Below, piece by piece: positions 1-5,749 of a DNA stretch of 40,795 bases; position 1 is the stretch's first letter; every line of letters begins with the position of its first letter. The stretch covers positions 3,464-44,258 of the forward strand of contig NZ_KK073769.1 of assembly GCF_000582685.1 (NCBI RefSeq), given 5' to 3'. The translations under genes were made by a program, and so were the position numbers. The notes under the pieces were generated by a model. It saw only the letters and a program-made list of their open reading frames with translations. It made no database searches and had not been told where the DNA came from. The stretch comes from [Scytonema hofmanni] UTEX 2349. Its GTDB lineage: Bacteria; Cyanobacteriota; Cyanobacteriia; Cyanobacteriales; Nostocaceae.

Positions 1-109
1 CACCGCGCCAAGCCTTGTAACTTTTCTGCCAACGTCTAGGAATGGTTAGCGAATCATTCTGGCTAGGTTCAAAGGTGAACAATGCCAATTGTTCTGATGG
101 TTGGTGCAT
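1..109 (-). CDS. partial hypothetical protein, 5' end only
   Basis: An open frame runs leftward from an ATG at 107-109 and leaves the window after 36 codons; it begins MHQPSEQLALFTFEPSQ and is rich in Gln, Ser and Pro. No family is recognised. It is divergent from nothing visible and lies upstream, in the same orientation, of the winged-helix gene that ends at 222, so it may belong to the same element. No strong ribosome binding site is seen before the ATG. Confidence 0.45.
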   Translation of the reverse strand, partial: MHQPSEQLALFTFEPSQNDSLTIPRRWQKSYKAWRG

Positions 110-138
110 AATTTATAATTCGAGGTTTTTGAAATTTG

Positions 139-166
139 AGCTGCTTGTGACTGAGCAGCTTTTTTA
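139..166 (+). terminator. rho-independent terminator-like hairpin
   Basis: A perfect 7-bp stem (AGCTGCT at 139-145 with AGCAGCT at 154-160) is followed by a run of T (160-165) on the plus strand. No plus-strand gene ending just before it is visible, so it may stop readthrough into the island. Confidence 0.5.
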
Positions 167-221
167 TTCCCGTTTGGGTTGAAAAGGTTCTATTAATAGT
201 TCCCAAACGTAAATAGAATTC

Positions 222-1109
222 TTATTCGTAATCTCTAGGTACGCGTTTTGGTAAAAAGTCACGCATGGAAAGTAGGAATGCAGCCATCCCATAATGTTGT
301 TCCTGCCACCACTCTTCACGTAAACAGGAGATTAAAAAGCCGTTAGGACGAGGTATTTTTGGTTCGCCCTTGGAATTGGTCTCATGACCACCTTTTTTAA
401 CAAAGTACTTTAAAGCAGGCTTAATCTCTTCCTCTAAATCGTGTAAGAACAACTCTTGAGTGTTTTTATTGGCAGGGTTGAAATAAATTCCATACTCAGC
501 ACAAAGATGAAGTATCGAATGTTGCCGCTCCAATTCTTCGTAATCTTCTTTAGACCAATTATCCAGCATCGATTTAATTTCTTCGACTGAATAGGTAAAA
601 ATTGCTTTGGGATAATCTTTGTAGCCGTATTGTTCGCAAAGCTTGATTATAGAAAGCCTCTTTTTTTCCTCCTCTGATAAAGAAGAAGGAATAATGTTGT
701 TGTTGTTAACCTCCTTTTCGACTGAGATACTATTTGAGGGGTCTAAATTGGAAAATCGTTCCGAATATCGGGGTTTTTTCCTAGGGGTTAACCACTCTAA
801 GGGACGCACGTAAAGCCTGTATACTTTCCAACTAAACTTACGCACTATATTGATTACGCCCCAATCATCTAACTGCTTGATGGCAGTTTTTAAGGTTTTA
901 GGGTCGAAGGCTTTACCTCTTTTCTTACCTACCCATTTGTTAAATTCTTCGTGCAAATCAGGCTCTAGTTCTTTGTTTTCACCGCCATATACAAGCCATT
1001 GCCAGAGAAGTTTAGCGGAGGGGGTAAGGTGATGTTCTAAACAAAATTCGTCGTGTTTGGGTGTCCAATCTGTCACACGAGAGACATTTTTGTTGCTATT
1101 AAATGGCAT
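222..1109 (-). CDS. winged-helix protein, possible replication initiator of the element
   Basis: A 295-residue soluble protein. Residues about 25-110 read like a winged helix-turn-helix: helices around LTPSAKLLWQWLVY and PKTLKTAIKQLDDWG, then a basic strand region WKVYRLYVRP. A low-complexity Asn/Ser/Glu linker (about 118-150) follows. The C-terminal part has two copies of an LCxxYG-type segment (KLCEQYGY, HLCAEYGI) and ends with a PNGFLISCLREEWW motif, similar in style to the ends of DnaD-like or plasmid initiator proteins. I infer DNA binding, perhaps replication initiation, from this layout and from the neighbouring RHH protein, membrane ATPase and iteron-like repeats. A chromosomal transcription regulator is the alternative. 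Confidence 0.6.
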   Translation of the reverse strand: MPFNSNKNVSRVTDWTPKHDEFCLEHHLTPSAKLLWQWLVYGGENKELEPDLHEEFNKWVGKKRGKAFDPKTLKTAIKQLDDWGVINIVRKFSWKVYRLYVRPLEWLTPRKKPRYSERFSNLDPSNSISVEKEVNNNNIIPSSLSEEEKKRLSIIKLCEQYGYKDYPKAIFTYSVEEIKSMLDNWSKEDYEELERQHSILHLCAEYGIYFNPANKNTQELFLHDLEEEIKPALKYFVKKGGHETNSKGEPKIPRPNGFLISCLREEWWQEQHYGMAAFLLSMRDFLPKRVPRDYE

Positions 1110-1148
1110 AATTAAGGGGAATCGATTTTATTTTAGATAGCTTCAAAA

Positions 1149-1183
1149 GTCACCCAGTTCTGCTAAGTCGTGGGTGGCTTTTT
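1149..1183. terminator. terminator-like hairpin between minus-strand genes
   Basis: GTCACCCA (1149-1156) pairs with TGGGTGGC (1171-1178), with one G-T pair. T runs flank it on the plus side (1179-1183) and a shorter one on the minus side, so it could work in either direction. It separates the RHH gene from the winged-helix gene. Confidence 0.45.
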
Positions 1184-1188
1184 AGTTA

Positions 1189-1215
1189 TTGGTCATTGGA
1201 CATTGGACATTGGAC
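1189..1215. repeat. short heptanucleotide tandem repeat
   Basis: Nearly four copies of a 7-base unit (ATTGGTC, then ATTGGAC three times). Heptamer repeats of this style (STRR) are widespread in heterocystous cyanobacteria and recur in this window near 15.3, 22.5, 26.3 and 27.9 kb. Confidence 0.7.
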
Positions 1216-1249
1216 GCGATCGCACAAAACACGGCGTCGCACCCATCAA

Positions 1250-1283
1250 AAAGCCGTCCTGCCTCATGAGGCAGGACGGCTTT
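1250..1283 (-). terminator. strong 34-bp palindromic terminator of the RHH gene
   Basis: A perfect 34-bp palindrome centred at 1266/1267, with arms AAAGCCGTCCTGCCTCA and its complement, is followed on the minus strand by five T. It overlaps the TAA (1282-1284) of the -1 reading frame of the RHH gene. It lies about 120 bases past the stop of the shorter, zero-frame product, which argues that the -1 frame is genuinely the 3' end of the coding region. Confidence 0.8.
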
Positions 1284-1422
1284 ATTCTGTATGTTCCAGG
1301 TCTAAAAGATTTTCAGGAATTCGTCTTAGTTCTTCTAGTCGAGTTTTCAGTAATTCCGCTTGATCTTCATAATAAGCCAGCTGCTTTTCCGTCTCGTCGA
1401 TTAGCTGGCTGACAAATTTCCC
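1282..1422 (-). other. -1 frame coiled-coil extension of the RHH protein
   Basis: In the frame one base back from the RHH gene, the sequence from about 1422 to the TAA at 1282 encodes FVSQLIDETEKQLAYYED followed by a Leu/Glu-rich stretch ending DLEHTE. This is a convincing coiled coil, unlike the shadow sequence further upstream in that frame. It has no well-placed start codon with a ribosome binding site. Read with the RHH frame it would give a protein of about 110 residues. Either programmed frameshifting makes two products or a point mutation has split the gene. Confidence 0.6.
1375..1422 (-). promoter_or_regulatory. candidate -1 ribosomal frameshift signal
   Basis: On the minus strand GGGAAATTTG (1422-1413) contains two overlapping X XXY YYZ heptamers in the RHH frame, G GGA AAT and A AAT TTG. 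Five bases after the first heptamer begins a perfect 8-bp stem, AGCCAGCT (1410-1403) with AGCTGGCT (1382-1375), whose 5' arm runs into the zero-frame TAA. Slippery site, spacer and stem-loop are the usual three parts of a -1 frameshift signal. The assignment is inference from sequence. Confidence 0.55.
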
Positions 1423-1613
1423 AGTGATTTCGTCAACTGGGTGTTTTCCTGTAATAACGGTATTTGATTCGTTGCTATCTTTTCTACTAGCTCCGATCTC
1501 GAAAGACCCATTGCCTGAGCTAACTGCTGGAAAAGCTCCCATGCTTCTGGGTTGACTTTCAAGCTCACTCCCTTCACTTCTCTCCCCGATCTGGGACGTC
1601 CTCTTTCTGCCAT
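1401..1613 (-). CDS. ribbon-helix-helix family DNA-binding protein (short form)
   Basis: A 70-residue protein with a basic GRPRSG N-terminus, a beta-strand candidate (KGVSLKVNPEA) and two helices (AWELFQQLAQAMG, SRSELVEKIA), the layout of RHH (CopG/Arc-like) regulators. The start at 1613 is preferred over an upstream ATG in another frame because GGAAG lies about ten bases before it. Proteins of this kind usually repress their own promoter or act in plasmid partition or copy control. Three ATATCCAG motifs upstream could be its sites. A -1 frameshift near the end would extend it by a coiled coil (see 1282-1422). Confidence 0.7.
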   Translation of the reverse strand: MAERGRPRSGREVKGVSLKVNPEAWELFQQLAQAMGLSRSELVEKIATNQIPLLQENTQLTKSLGNLSAS

Positions 1614-1643
1614 TTTTCACTTCCATCGTTCAACACCTCGATT

Positions 1644-1722
1644 ATTGCATATCCAGAAATCCATTATTGACCAGTATATCCAGATATGCAATACTATGAT
1701 TATTGGATTTTCAGATATCCAG
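1644..1722. promoter_or_regulatory. candidate operator with repeated ATATCCAG motifs
   Basis: ATATCCAG occurs at 1649-1656, 1676-1683 and again around 1715-1722. A 10-bp inverted repeat (ATTGCATATC at 1644-1653, GATATGCAAT at 1683-1692) brackets the first two. The site lies just upstream of the RHH gene and before the plus-strand operon, a natural position for binding by the RHH protein. Function is inferred. Confidence 0.45.
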
Positions 1723-1851
1723 TGCAACACTCTCGCCACCAACCGCAACCAAGCAGAGATGGCAGCCTGCTAGCCAAGTAGTGCAAGTAAAAGACCTGCC
1801 AGCAGTTGAGATGAGAGTGCAGTCAGTCACATGAGCGTCACATAAAAAGAG

Positions 1852-1895
1852 GTAAGTCAGAGATAAGTCAGAGATAAGTCAGAGATAAGTCACAT
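1852..1895 (+). repeat. four 11-bp direct repeats, iteron-like
   Basis: Four consecutive 11-base units with consensus ATAAGTCAGAG; the first differs at its first base and the last in its final three bases. GTCACATAAAA occurs on both sides. One helical turn per unit and the position between divergent element genes suit an iteron or operator array. The rest of the gap 1627-1931 shows nothing else beyond the ATATCCAG sites. Confidence 0.6.
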
Positions 1896-1931
1896 AAAAT
1901 CTGCGCCCGAACAACCCCACCCAATTGAGGA

Positions 1932-2222
1932 ATGAACAACCAGGAACTGATACGAATATTGGATCGCGACCATCTGCTGGTGGCGGTCGAACTGCTTACA
2001 CGCAGAATGATTTACCCCAATGATGACCTTTGCGACATCGAAAACGAGATTTACGATCTTCCCGACAATGTACTGGATTACTGCGAATCTTTGACCGATT
2101 ATCAACGCCTAAAACTCATGCAATCGATAATCAACACTCTGATTCATGAGGCTGAACAGTCCACTGTACGGCACTTTCAGACTTTATTACCACTCAAGTC
2201 AGAAGACTTTTATCGCCCTTAA
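1932..2222 (+). CDS. hypothetical protein, first gene of the small-gene operon
   Basis: A 96-residue acidic, mostly helical soluble protein (MNNQELIRILDRDHLLVAVE...) with no recognised family. A GAGG lies almost against the ATG, too close to be an ideal ribosome binding site. It opens the plus-strand series of small genes and is separated by 20 bases from the next. Coding character is supported by a balanced composition and by the operon context only. Confidence 0.55.
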   Translation: MNNQELIRILDRDHLLVAVELLTRRMIYPNDDLCDIENEIYDLPDNVLDYCESLTDYQRLKLMQSIINTLIHEAEQSTVRHFQTLLPLKSEDFYRP

Positions 2223-2242
2223 AGCCACGCTAAAACCCAACT

Positions 2243-2593
2243 ATGGAAACAGTAGAAACCAACCGCAACGGCATTAAAACCCATGAAAACAATGGGAATA
2301 AAGCCAATAAAGACAACAAACAGCGCCGTCATCTGCCCTCATTACCCGGTGCAACAAGTGCTAGTGACATGACAACAGTCACTTATAACGGACTTTCGGA
2401 TAAGACCCCAGTCGAATGGAGCTCTTTAAAAAACTACGAAATTTTTAGCCTCTCACCAGATGGTTCCTTTCCGCTGATGAAAGTCTGTCGCTCGAAAGCT
2501 GTTCGATTATCAGACCGCGAGGTTTTGATGGTCGGCGGTGGGCGTTGTTATCGTGTTTCCTTCTCAAACCACTATGAAAGACCAGCATTTTGA
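2243..2593 (+). CDS. hypothetical protein with basic disordered N-terminus
   Basis: A 116-residue protein. The first 45 residues are Asn/Lys-rich and look disordered. The C-terminal 65 (VEWSSLKNYEIFSLSPDG... to FSNHYERPAF) look like a small beta-rich fold. No family recognised. It follows the previous gene by 20 bases, and no clear ribosome binding site precedes its ATG, so translation coupling is possible. Confidence 0.5.
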   Translation: METVETNRNGIKTHENNGNKANKDNKQRRHLPSLPGATSASDMTTVTYNGLSDKTPVEWSSLKNYEIFSLSPDGSFPLMKVCRSKAVRLSDREVLMVGGGRCYRVSFSNHYERPAF

Positions 2594-2612
2594 AATCAGC
2601 ATCCATGAAAAA

Positions 2613-2701
2613 GCGATCGCGCAGATTAGCTGTTAACGCGATCGCCTTTCCAAAATGTGAAAACCAAAACTCAGCAGCCTTAACGCGGAAGCTGGGTTTT
2701 G
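2613..2701 (+). terminator. two hairpins in the gap between small genes
   Basis: GCGATCGCG (2613-2621) pairs with CGCGATCGC (2637-2645), both arms being HIP1 motifs. A second hairpin pairs CAAAACTCAGC (2665-2675) with GCTGGGTTTTG (2691-2701) with one mismatch. Neither has a clean T run, so partial termination or mRNA stabilisation inside the operon is as likely as full termination. Confidence 0.35.
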
Positions 2702-2731
2702 ACCCCAAATAAAATAAGGAGCAATCCAATA

Positions 2732-2944
2732 ATGCCAGATAAGTACGTCGAAAGACAAATCAAGTTTTACGAGTCCGCCACCTCAACAGAAGCTGAAAAC
2801 GATGCTCTTTACCGCCTGGGGACTCATTTAGAATTAAAAGCCGTGCCTTGCAACGGTAACGCCAACCTTACAGAAGAACAACGGACAATTATCCTGGATG
2901 CAGTCAAGTGTAAAGGCAAGTGTAAAGGGGGCAACGATGAGTAA
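2732..2944 (+). CDS. small hypothetical acidic/helical protein
   Basis: A 70-residue protein starting MPDKYVERQIKFYESATS. The ATG at 2732 is chosen over an in-frame one at 2699 because AAGGAG (2716-2721) lies ten bases before it. The C-terminus is Lys/Cys-rich (VKCKGKCKGGNDE). No family recognised. Its last eight bases overlap the start of the next gene, which suggests coupled translation. Confidence 0.65.
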   Translation: MPDKYVERQIKFYESATSTEAENDALYRLGTHLELKAVPCNGNANLTEEQRTIILDAVKCKGKCKGGNDE

Positions 2945-3143
2945 ACCTTTTAACCCAAACCTTTACGGTGCAACCTTAAGAGCCTGCGAAGAAAGCGGTG
3001 TACCCGAAGATTTGACCTATAAAGCTGCCGTCATCATCGCCAGCGACGAAGCTGGGAAACCCGACTTGGGACGCACGGCTGAAGACCAGGCAGTTATCAA
3101 ACAAGTCTTGCCCTACTTGCAATCTAGGGGGAGAGCTGAATGA
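2937..3143 (+). CDS. small hypothetical protein
   Basis: A 68-residue protein, MSKPFNPNLYGATLRACEES..., helical in the second half. The start at 2937 follows an AAAGGGGG ribosome binding site (2924-2930) and overlaps the end of the upstream gene. Its stop codon in turn overlaps the ATG of the next gene by ATGA. Such tight packing is typical of plasmid and phage-like modules. No family recognised. Confidence 0.65.
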   Translation: MSKPFNPNLYGATLRACEESGVPEDLTYKAAVIIASDEAGKPDLGRTAEDQAVIKQVLPYLQSRGRAE

Positions 3144-3295
3144 AAGACGGCGACTCGACACTAATGTTTTTGGGAGTGGCAGTGTTTGTCACTGCAACCT
3201 GGTTTCACGGTCAAAACAATGAGTTACAGGCAGCACTTTCACAGTGCCGTAACGACTTTCAAAGCTTTAAGGACGGGGTACTTTATGGCAGATAA
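3140..3295 (+). CDS. 51-residue single-span membrane protein
   Basis: A short gene read directly from the sequence: it starts with ATG at 3140 (ATGA overlap with the previous stop) and ends TAA at 3293-3295. It encodes MKDGDSTLMFLGVAVFVTAT and continues WFHGQNNELQAALSQCRNDF and so on to VLYGR. Residues 8-23 form one membrane segment, and the remainder is a polar helix. It overlaps the start of the membrane ATPase gene by 11 bases, so the two may be translated together and act together at the membrane. Confidence 0.6.
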   Translation: MKDGDSTLMFLGVAVFVTATWFHGQNNELQAALSQCRNDFQSFKDGVLYGR

Positions 3296-4445
3296 TTACT
3301 GGGTACCGATGCGGCTCCCATCCCCCAAAGAAATTGCAAAATATGCACTTTGGGGAACCGGGAGGGTAGTGTTATCAGGCTGGCTGTTTGGCTTATACGG
3401 CGTGACAGTCGTCTGTAAGGTGACAATCAATGTAGCGGAAATGACAAAACAAACTACACTGCAATTATTGAAGGTGTATGACCAACTGCCCTACATGGGT
3501 GCATCCGTCCAAAACATCATTGATGTGTCTGCAACGACCGTCACAGAAGAGTTTGACATCATCACCGACATCGTTGCAGCCACTGAAGGCAAACAAGTTA
3601 TGGTGATTGGGGAAATGGGGACGGGGAAAAGTACCATCGCCCAATACTTCGCTTACAGTGTCGGCGGACGTGTCAAAGTATACGAATGCGAGGGAACGCC
3701 AACCGACTGGTTAGGACTTGAGGTGATTGGGAAAGGTGAAAATTGGGCGGCTATCGAGCGGGGGATGTTGGAAGATTTAGAGGATTTATCCAACCAAATG
3801 AAGACCCGCAACGAACGCGGTGACGGTGCGTTAGAGGGTACGGAACGGGTAATTATCGTTGAAGAGTACCCGGAATTGGTTTCCAAAGTCGCCTCATCTG
3901 GAGAATGGCTAGAGCGTCACGCTAGGAGGGGACGCAAAGCGCGACGGTTTACGGTCTTACTCTCGCAGTATGACCGGGTTGCAGCTTGGGGACTGGAGGG
4001 TAAATCTGACTTAGCAGATGCTTTTTACAGAATCAGACTTGGTAAAAAAGCTCAAGCACACGCTAAAAGCTTGAAAAATAACGCTCTTGTTGATTGGTTA
4101 AAACAAGACCGTTCGCATTGCTTGCTTGACGATAGTCCGTGTAAACTGCCGGCTTACAGGGAAATGAAGTCAGCAACATCCCGGTATAGTTCAACCATGC
4201 TACCACCAAACAGTGACAACGTGATCCAAGACAAAAAAGGGGCAGAAAATGCCCTCAAAACCGCTCCTGGAGCCGATTTTGGGGTAAATTGTTCGAGCAA
4301 TGATGAGCTACTTTGGCGGATAATTCAGCGCTTTGGTGCTGAAAAATCTGATAGTGCGATCGTTACCGAGATTCTCGGTTACACCGGAAAGCGTTACTCC
4401 GAAGGTAAAACCGTCTTGGAGAAACTGCGCCGCGAATTTGGGTAA
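3285..4445 (+). CDS. membrane-anchored P-loop ATPase (FtsK/HerA-like mobile-element type)
   Basis: A 386-residue protein. A hydrophobic segment lies at about 22-47. A Walker A motif GEMGTGKST is at 109-117, a Walker B-like strand RVIIVEEYPEL ends in paired acidic residues at 193-194, and a polar strand TVLLSQYDRV at about 223-232 resembles a sensor. Basic RHARRGRKARR (about 211-221) may supply an arginine finger. The C-terminal 50 residues look like a small helical DNA-binding domain (DSAIVTEILGYTGKRYSEGK). The start at 3285 overlaps the preceding membrane gene. Membrane anchor plus ATPase plus DNA-binding tail suits a DNA pump or conjugation/segregation factor. The exact role is not known. 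Confidence 0.7.
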   Translation: MADNYWVPMRLPSPKEIAKYALWGTGRVVLSGWLFGLYGVTVVCKVTINVAEMTKQTTLQLLKVYDQLPYMGASVQNIIDVSATTVTEEFDIITDIVAATEGKQVMVIGEMGTGKSTIAQYFAYSVGGRVKVYECEGTPTDWLGLEVIGKGENWAAIERGMLEDLEDLSNQMKTRNERGDGALEGTERVIIVEEYPELVSKVASSGEWLERHARRGRKARRFTVLLSQYDRVAAWGLEGKSDLADAFYRIRLGKKAQAHAKSLKNNALVDWLKQDRSHCLLDDSPCKLPAYREMKSATSRYSSTMLPPNSDNVIQDKKGAENALKTAPGADFGVNCSSNDELLWRIIQRFGAEKSDSAIVTEILGYTGKRYSEGKTVLEKLRREFG

Positions 4446-4553
4446 GATTTTGACGCGATGGTCGAAGACCCGCCGTAGGCGATCGCACTTCAGATTGTGC
4501 TTTTAGGCGATCGCGTTTTGACTTTCCTCAGACACACGTATCTTATCACCACC

Positions 4554-4751
4554 ATGAAAATCGAAACTATCACTTACAAGCGAATTAAAAACCTGGGGAA
4601 TTTTCAATCGGAGACTTTTGAAGCGATGGCGATCATTAGCGAAGGTGAAGACCCTCACATGGCTGGAGAGAAATTGAGAAGCTTTGTTTGGGCGCAACTT
4701 TACCCGCCTGTAGTCAAGGATGAAGAAAGTGAACTACCAGAGGGATTTTAG
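4554..4751 (+). CDS. small hypothetical protein, MKI...LGN...E type
   Basis: A 65-residue protein, MKIETITYKRIKNLGNFQSE..., with alternating strands and one helix. It belongs in style to small proteins common on cyanobacterial plasmids and phages that begin MKI and carry a YKRxxNLGNxxSE segment, but I assign no function. The ATG at 4554 is preferred to an upstream in-frame start. The gap from 4446 holds two HIP1 sites and nothing else clear. The product resembles the N-terminus of the protein at 5050-5454. Confidence 0.65.
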   Translation: MKIETITYKRIKNLGNFQSETFEAMAIISEGEDPHMAGEKLRSFVWAQLYPPVVKDEESELPEGF

Positions 4752-4759
4752 CTTAGTTT

Positions 4760-4984
4760 ATGAAACTAGAAAACGAGTTTGTTGTCATGGACAAAGAGGA
4801 ATTTTTAACTAATTCCTTGCTGACAGGCATTGCCTGTCAACTACTAGCACAAATGACCAACAGAGAATTAAGCGATTGGATGGAATATTTGTTCGACAAG
4901 GCAGATGAACAATACAAACAAATGACACCCAATCAACGCGAAAAAATGATTAATAGCTATGTACAAATTAGCCAAGAATTATGA
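4760..4984 (+). CDS. small hypothetical helical protein
   Basis: A 74-residue, predicted all-helical soluble protein (MKLENEFVVMDKEEFLTNSL...), starting eight bases after the previous stop. Its stop TGA overlaps the ATG of a tiny frame (ATGA at 4981-4984). No family recognised. Confidence 0.6.
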   Translation: MKLENEFVVMDKEEFLTNSLLTGIACQLLAQMTNRELSDWMEYLFDKADEQYKQMTPNQREKMINSYVQISQEL

Positions 4985-5037
4985 GGAAATTTGATGAAAA
5001 TGGTTTACCGATCGAAACTTGCACCAATTGCGGTTAG
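4981..5037 (+). CDS. possible 18-residue peptide with CxxC
   Basis: A tiny frame with ATGA overlap encodes MRKFDENGLPIETCTNCG and stops at TAG. The CTNCG end looks like the start of a zinc-binding knuckle, so this is either a real micropeptide or the stump of a longer zinc-finger protein. It lies between two genes of the operon. Confidence 0.3.
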   Translation: MRKFDENGLPIETCTNCG

Positions 5038-5049
5038 GAATTTTAAGTT

Positions 5050-5454
5050 ATGAAAATCAAACGACTACACGCACATTTTTTAATTTCAACTGGTAGTTAC
5101 AACAATGAAAGAATCGGCTTTTCTGTTGAGTTGGACGAAATTGAAACTGTTGAATCCGTTGTCAGCCATTTGAGAGAAAGAGTAATCAAAATCGTCGGAC
5201 CAACAGCACAACAATTCTACGACAATGCGAGACAATACGCCCGTGAATGCGAAAGATTAGAAGAAAAATTGGAGAAACTACGCAAAGAGTGGGACGCAAC
5301 AGCCAGTTTCTTAAAAGCTCAAGGCTTAAACCCAGAAGCCCCATCAATGCCTCAGTTTCGCAACTTGCTTGAAGCTGTAACCGTAGAGTCTGAAGCTGTT
5401 ACAGGATTTGAAGATGAAGACGAGGACGAAGATGAAGACGACGACGATTATTAA
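5050..5454 (+). CDS. hypothetical coiled-coil protein with polyacidic tail
   Basis: A 134-residue protein. The N-terminal 45 residues (MKIKRLHAHFLISTGSYNNE...) resemble those of the protein at 4554. A coiled coil follows at about 52-85 (ARECERLEEKLEKLRKEW), then an Asp/Glu-only tail of about 15 residues ending in Tyr. Acidic tails like this are seen in ssDNA-binding and DNA-mimic proteins, but no family is recognised. The last codons and the TAA form the 5' arm of helix I of the hammerhead ribozyme, so ribozyme cleavage would leave this mRNA with the ribozyme as its 3' end. Confidence 0.65.
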   Translation: MKIKRLHAHFLISTGSYNNERIGFSVELDEIETVESVVSHLRERVIKIVGPTAQQFYDNARQYARECERLEEKLEKLRKEWDATASFLKAQGLNPEAPSMPQFRNLLEAVTVESEAVTGFEDEDEDEDEDDDDY

Positions 5455-5515
5455 CCCGCCTGATGAGCCGGCTTAACTCACCGGCGAAACTCCCCTCCAG
5501 GGGAGTCGCGGATCG
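5445..5515 (+). ncRNA. hammerhead ribozyme, type I
   Basis: All invariant core bases are present in order: CTGATGA (5460-5466), helix II GCCGG/CCGGC (5467-5471 with 5481-5485, loop of nine), GAAA (5486-5489), helix III ACTCCCC/GGGGAGT (5489-5495 with 5500-5506, loop of four) and the cleavage-site C at 5507. Helix I closes the molecule with CCGC/GCGG (5456-5459 with 5508-5511), then a seven-base bulge and a likely second segment CGAT/ATCG (5445-5448 with 5512-5515). The open end in helix I makes it type I. The bulge in helix I and the loop of helix II are where natural hammerheads make tertiary contacts. Predicted self-cleavage is between 5507 and 5508. It sits between the small-gene operon and the DEDD recombinase. 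Confidence 0.92.
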
Positions 5516-5541
5516 AGTCCAAATCAATTCGCCTGTGTATG

Positions 5542-5731
5542 GTGCAGCAACTTAGGGCTTTTTGTCTGAATCAAGCTCATAGCTTTTAATCTTTCATAAG
5601 CTCAGTTGCTGCACTATAAAGCAGTTTCCCCTCGTAGTGTCAGAGCGCCAACTCGGACACAGCCTTGAGAGTGAGTTAGGCTACGCGCCTTTGGGTGATT
5701 CGCAGGCTCTAATAACGAGGAATATCGGTTC
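5542..5731 (+). ncRNA. structured leader of the DEDD recombinase, candidate bridge-like RNA
   Basis: GTGCAGCAACT (5542-5552) pairs perfectly with AGTTGCTGCAC (5604-5614), enclosing two small hairpins (GCTT/AAGC and AGCTT/AAGCT). A second domain is closed by AGAGC/GCTCT (5642-5646 with 5706-5710) and contains AGCCT/AGGCT (5661-5665 with 5677-5681). A small GGAA/TTCC hairpin ends it. There is no good ribosome binding site before the recombinase ATG. Some IS110 elements transcribe a guide (bridge) RNA from the non-coding sequence before the recombinase gene. Location and length fit, but guide loops cannot be assigned without element boundaries. Confidence 0.5.
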
Positions 5732-5749
5732 CACAAACAACCACACCCA

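Noticed and set aside
2471..2510. A second CTGATGA...CGAAA hammerhead-like string
   Set aside because: It lies inside a coding region, the bases next to the core do not pair to form helix II (A opposite C) and there is no helix III with a cleavage site.
5506..5525. GGATCGAGTCCAAATC, similar to a tRNA T-loop region
   Set aside because: It is helix I and the flank of the hammerhead; no acceptor, D or anticodon stem can be drawn around it.
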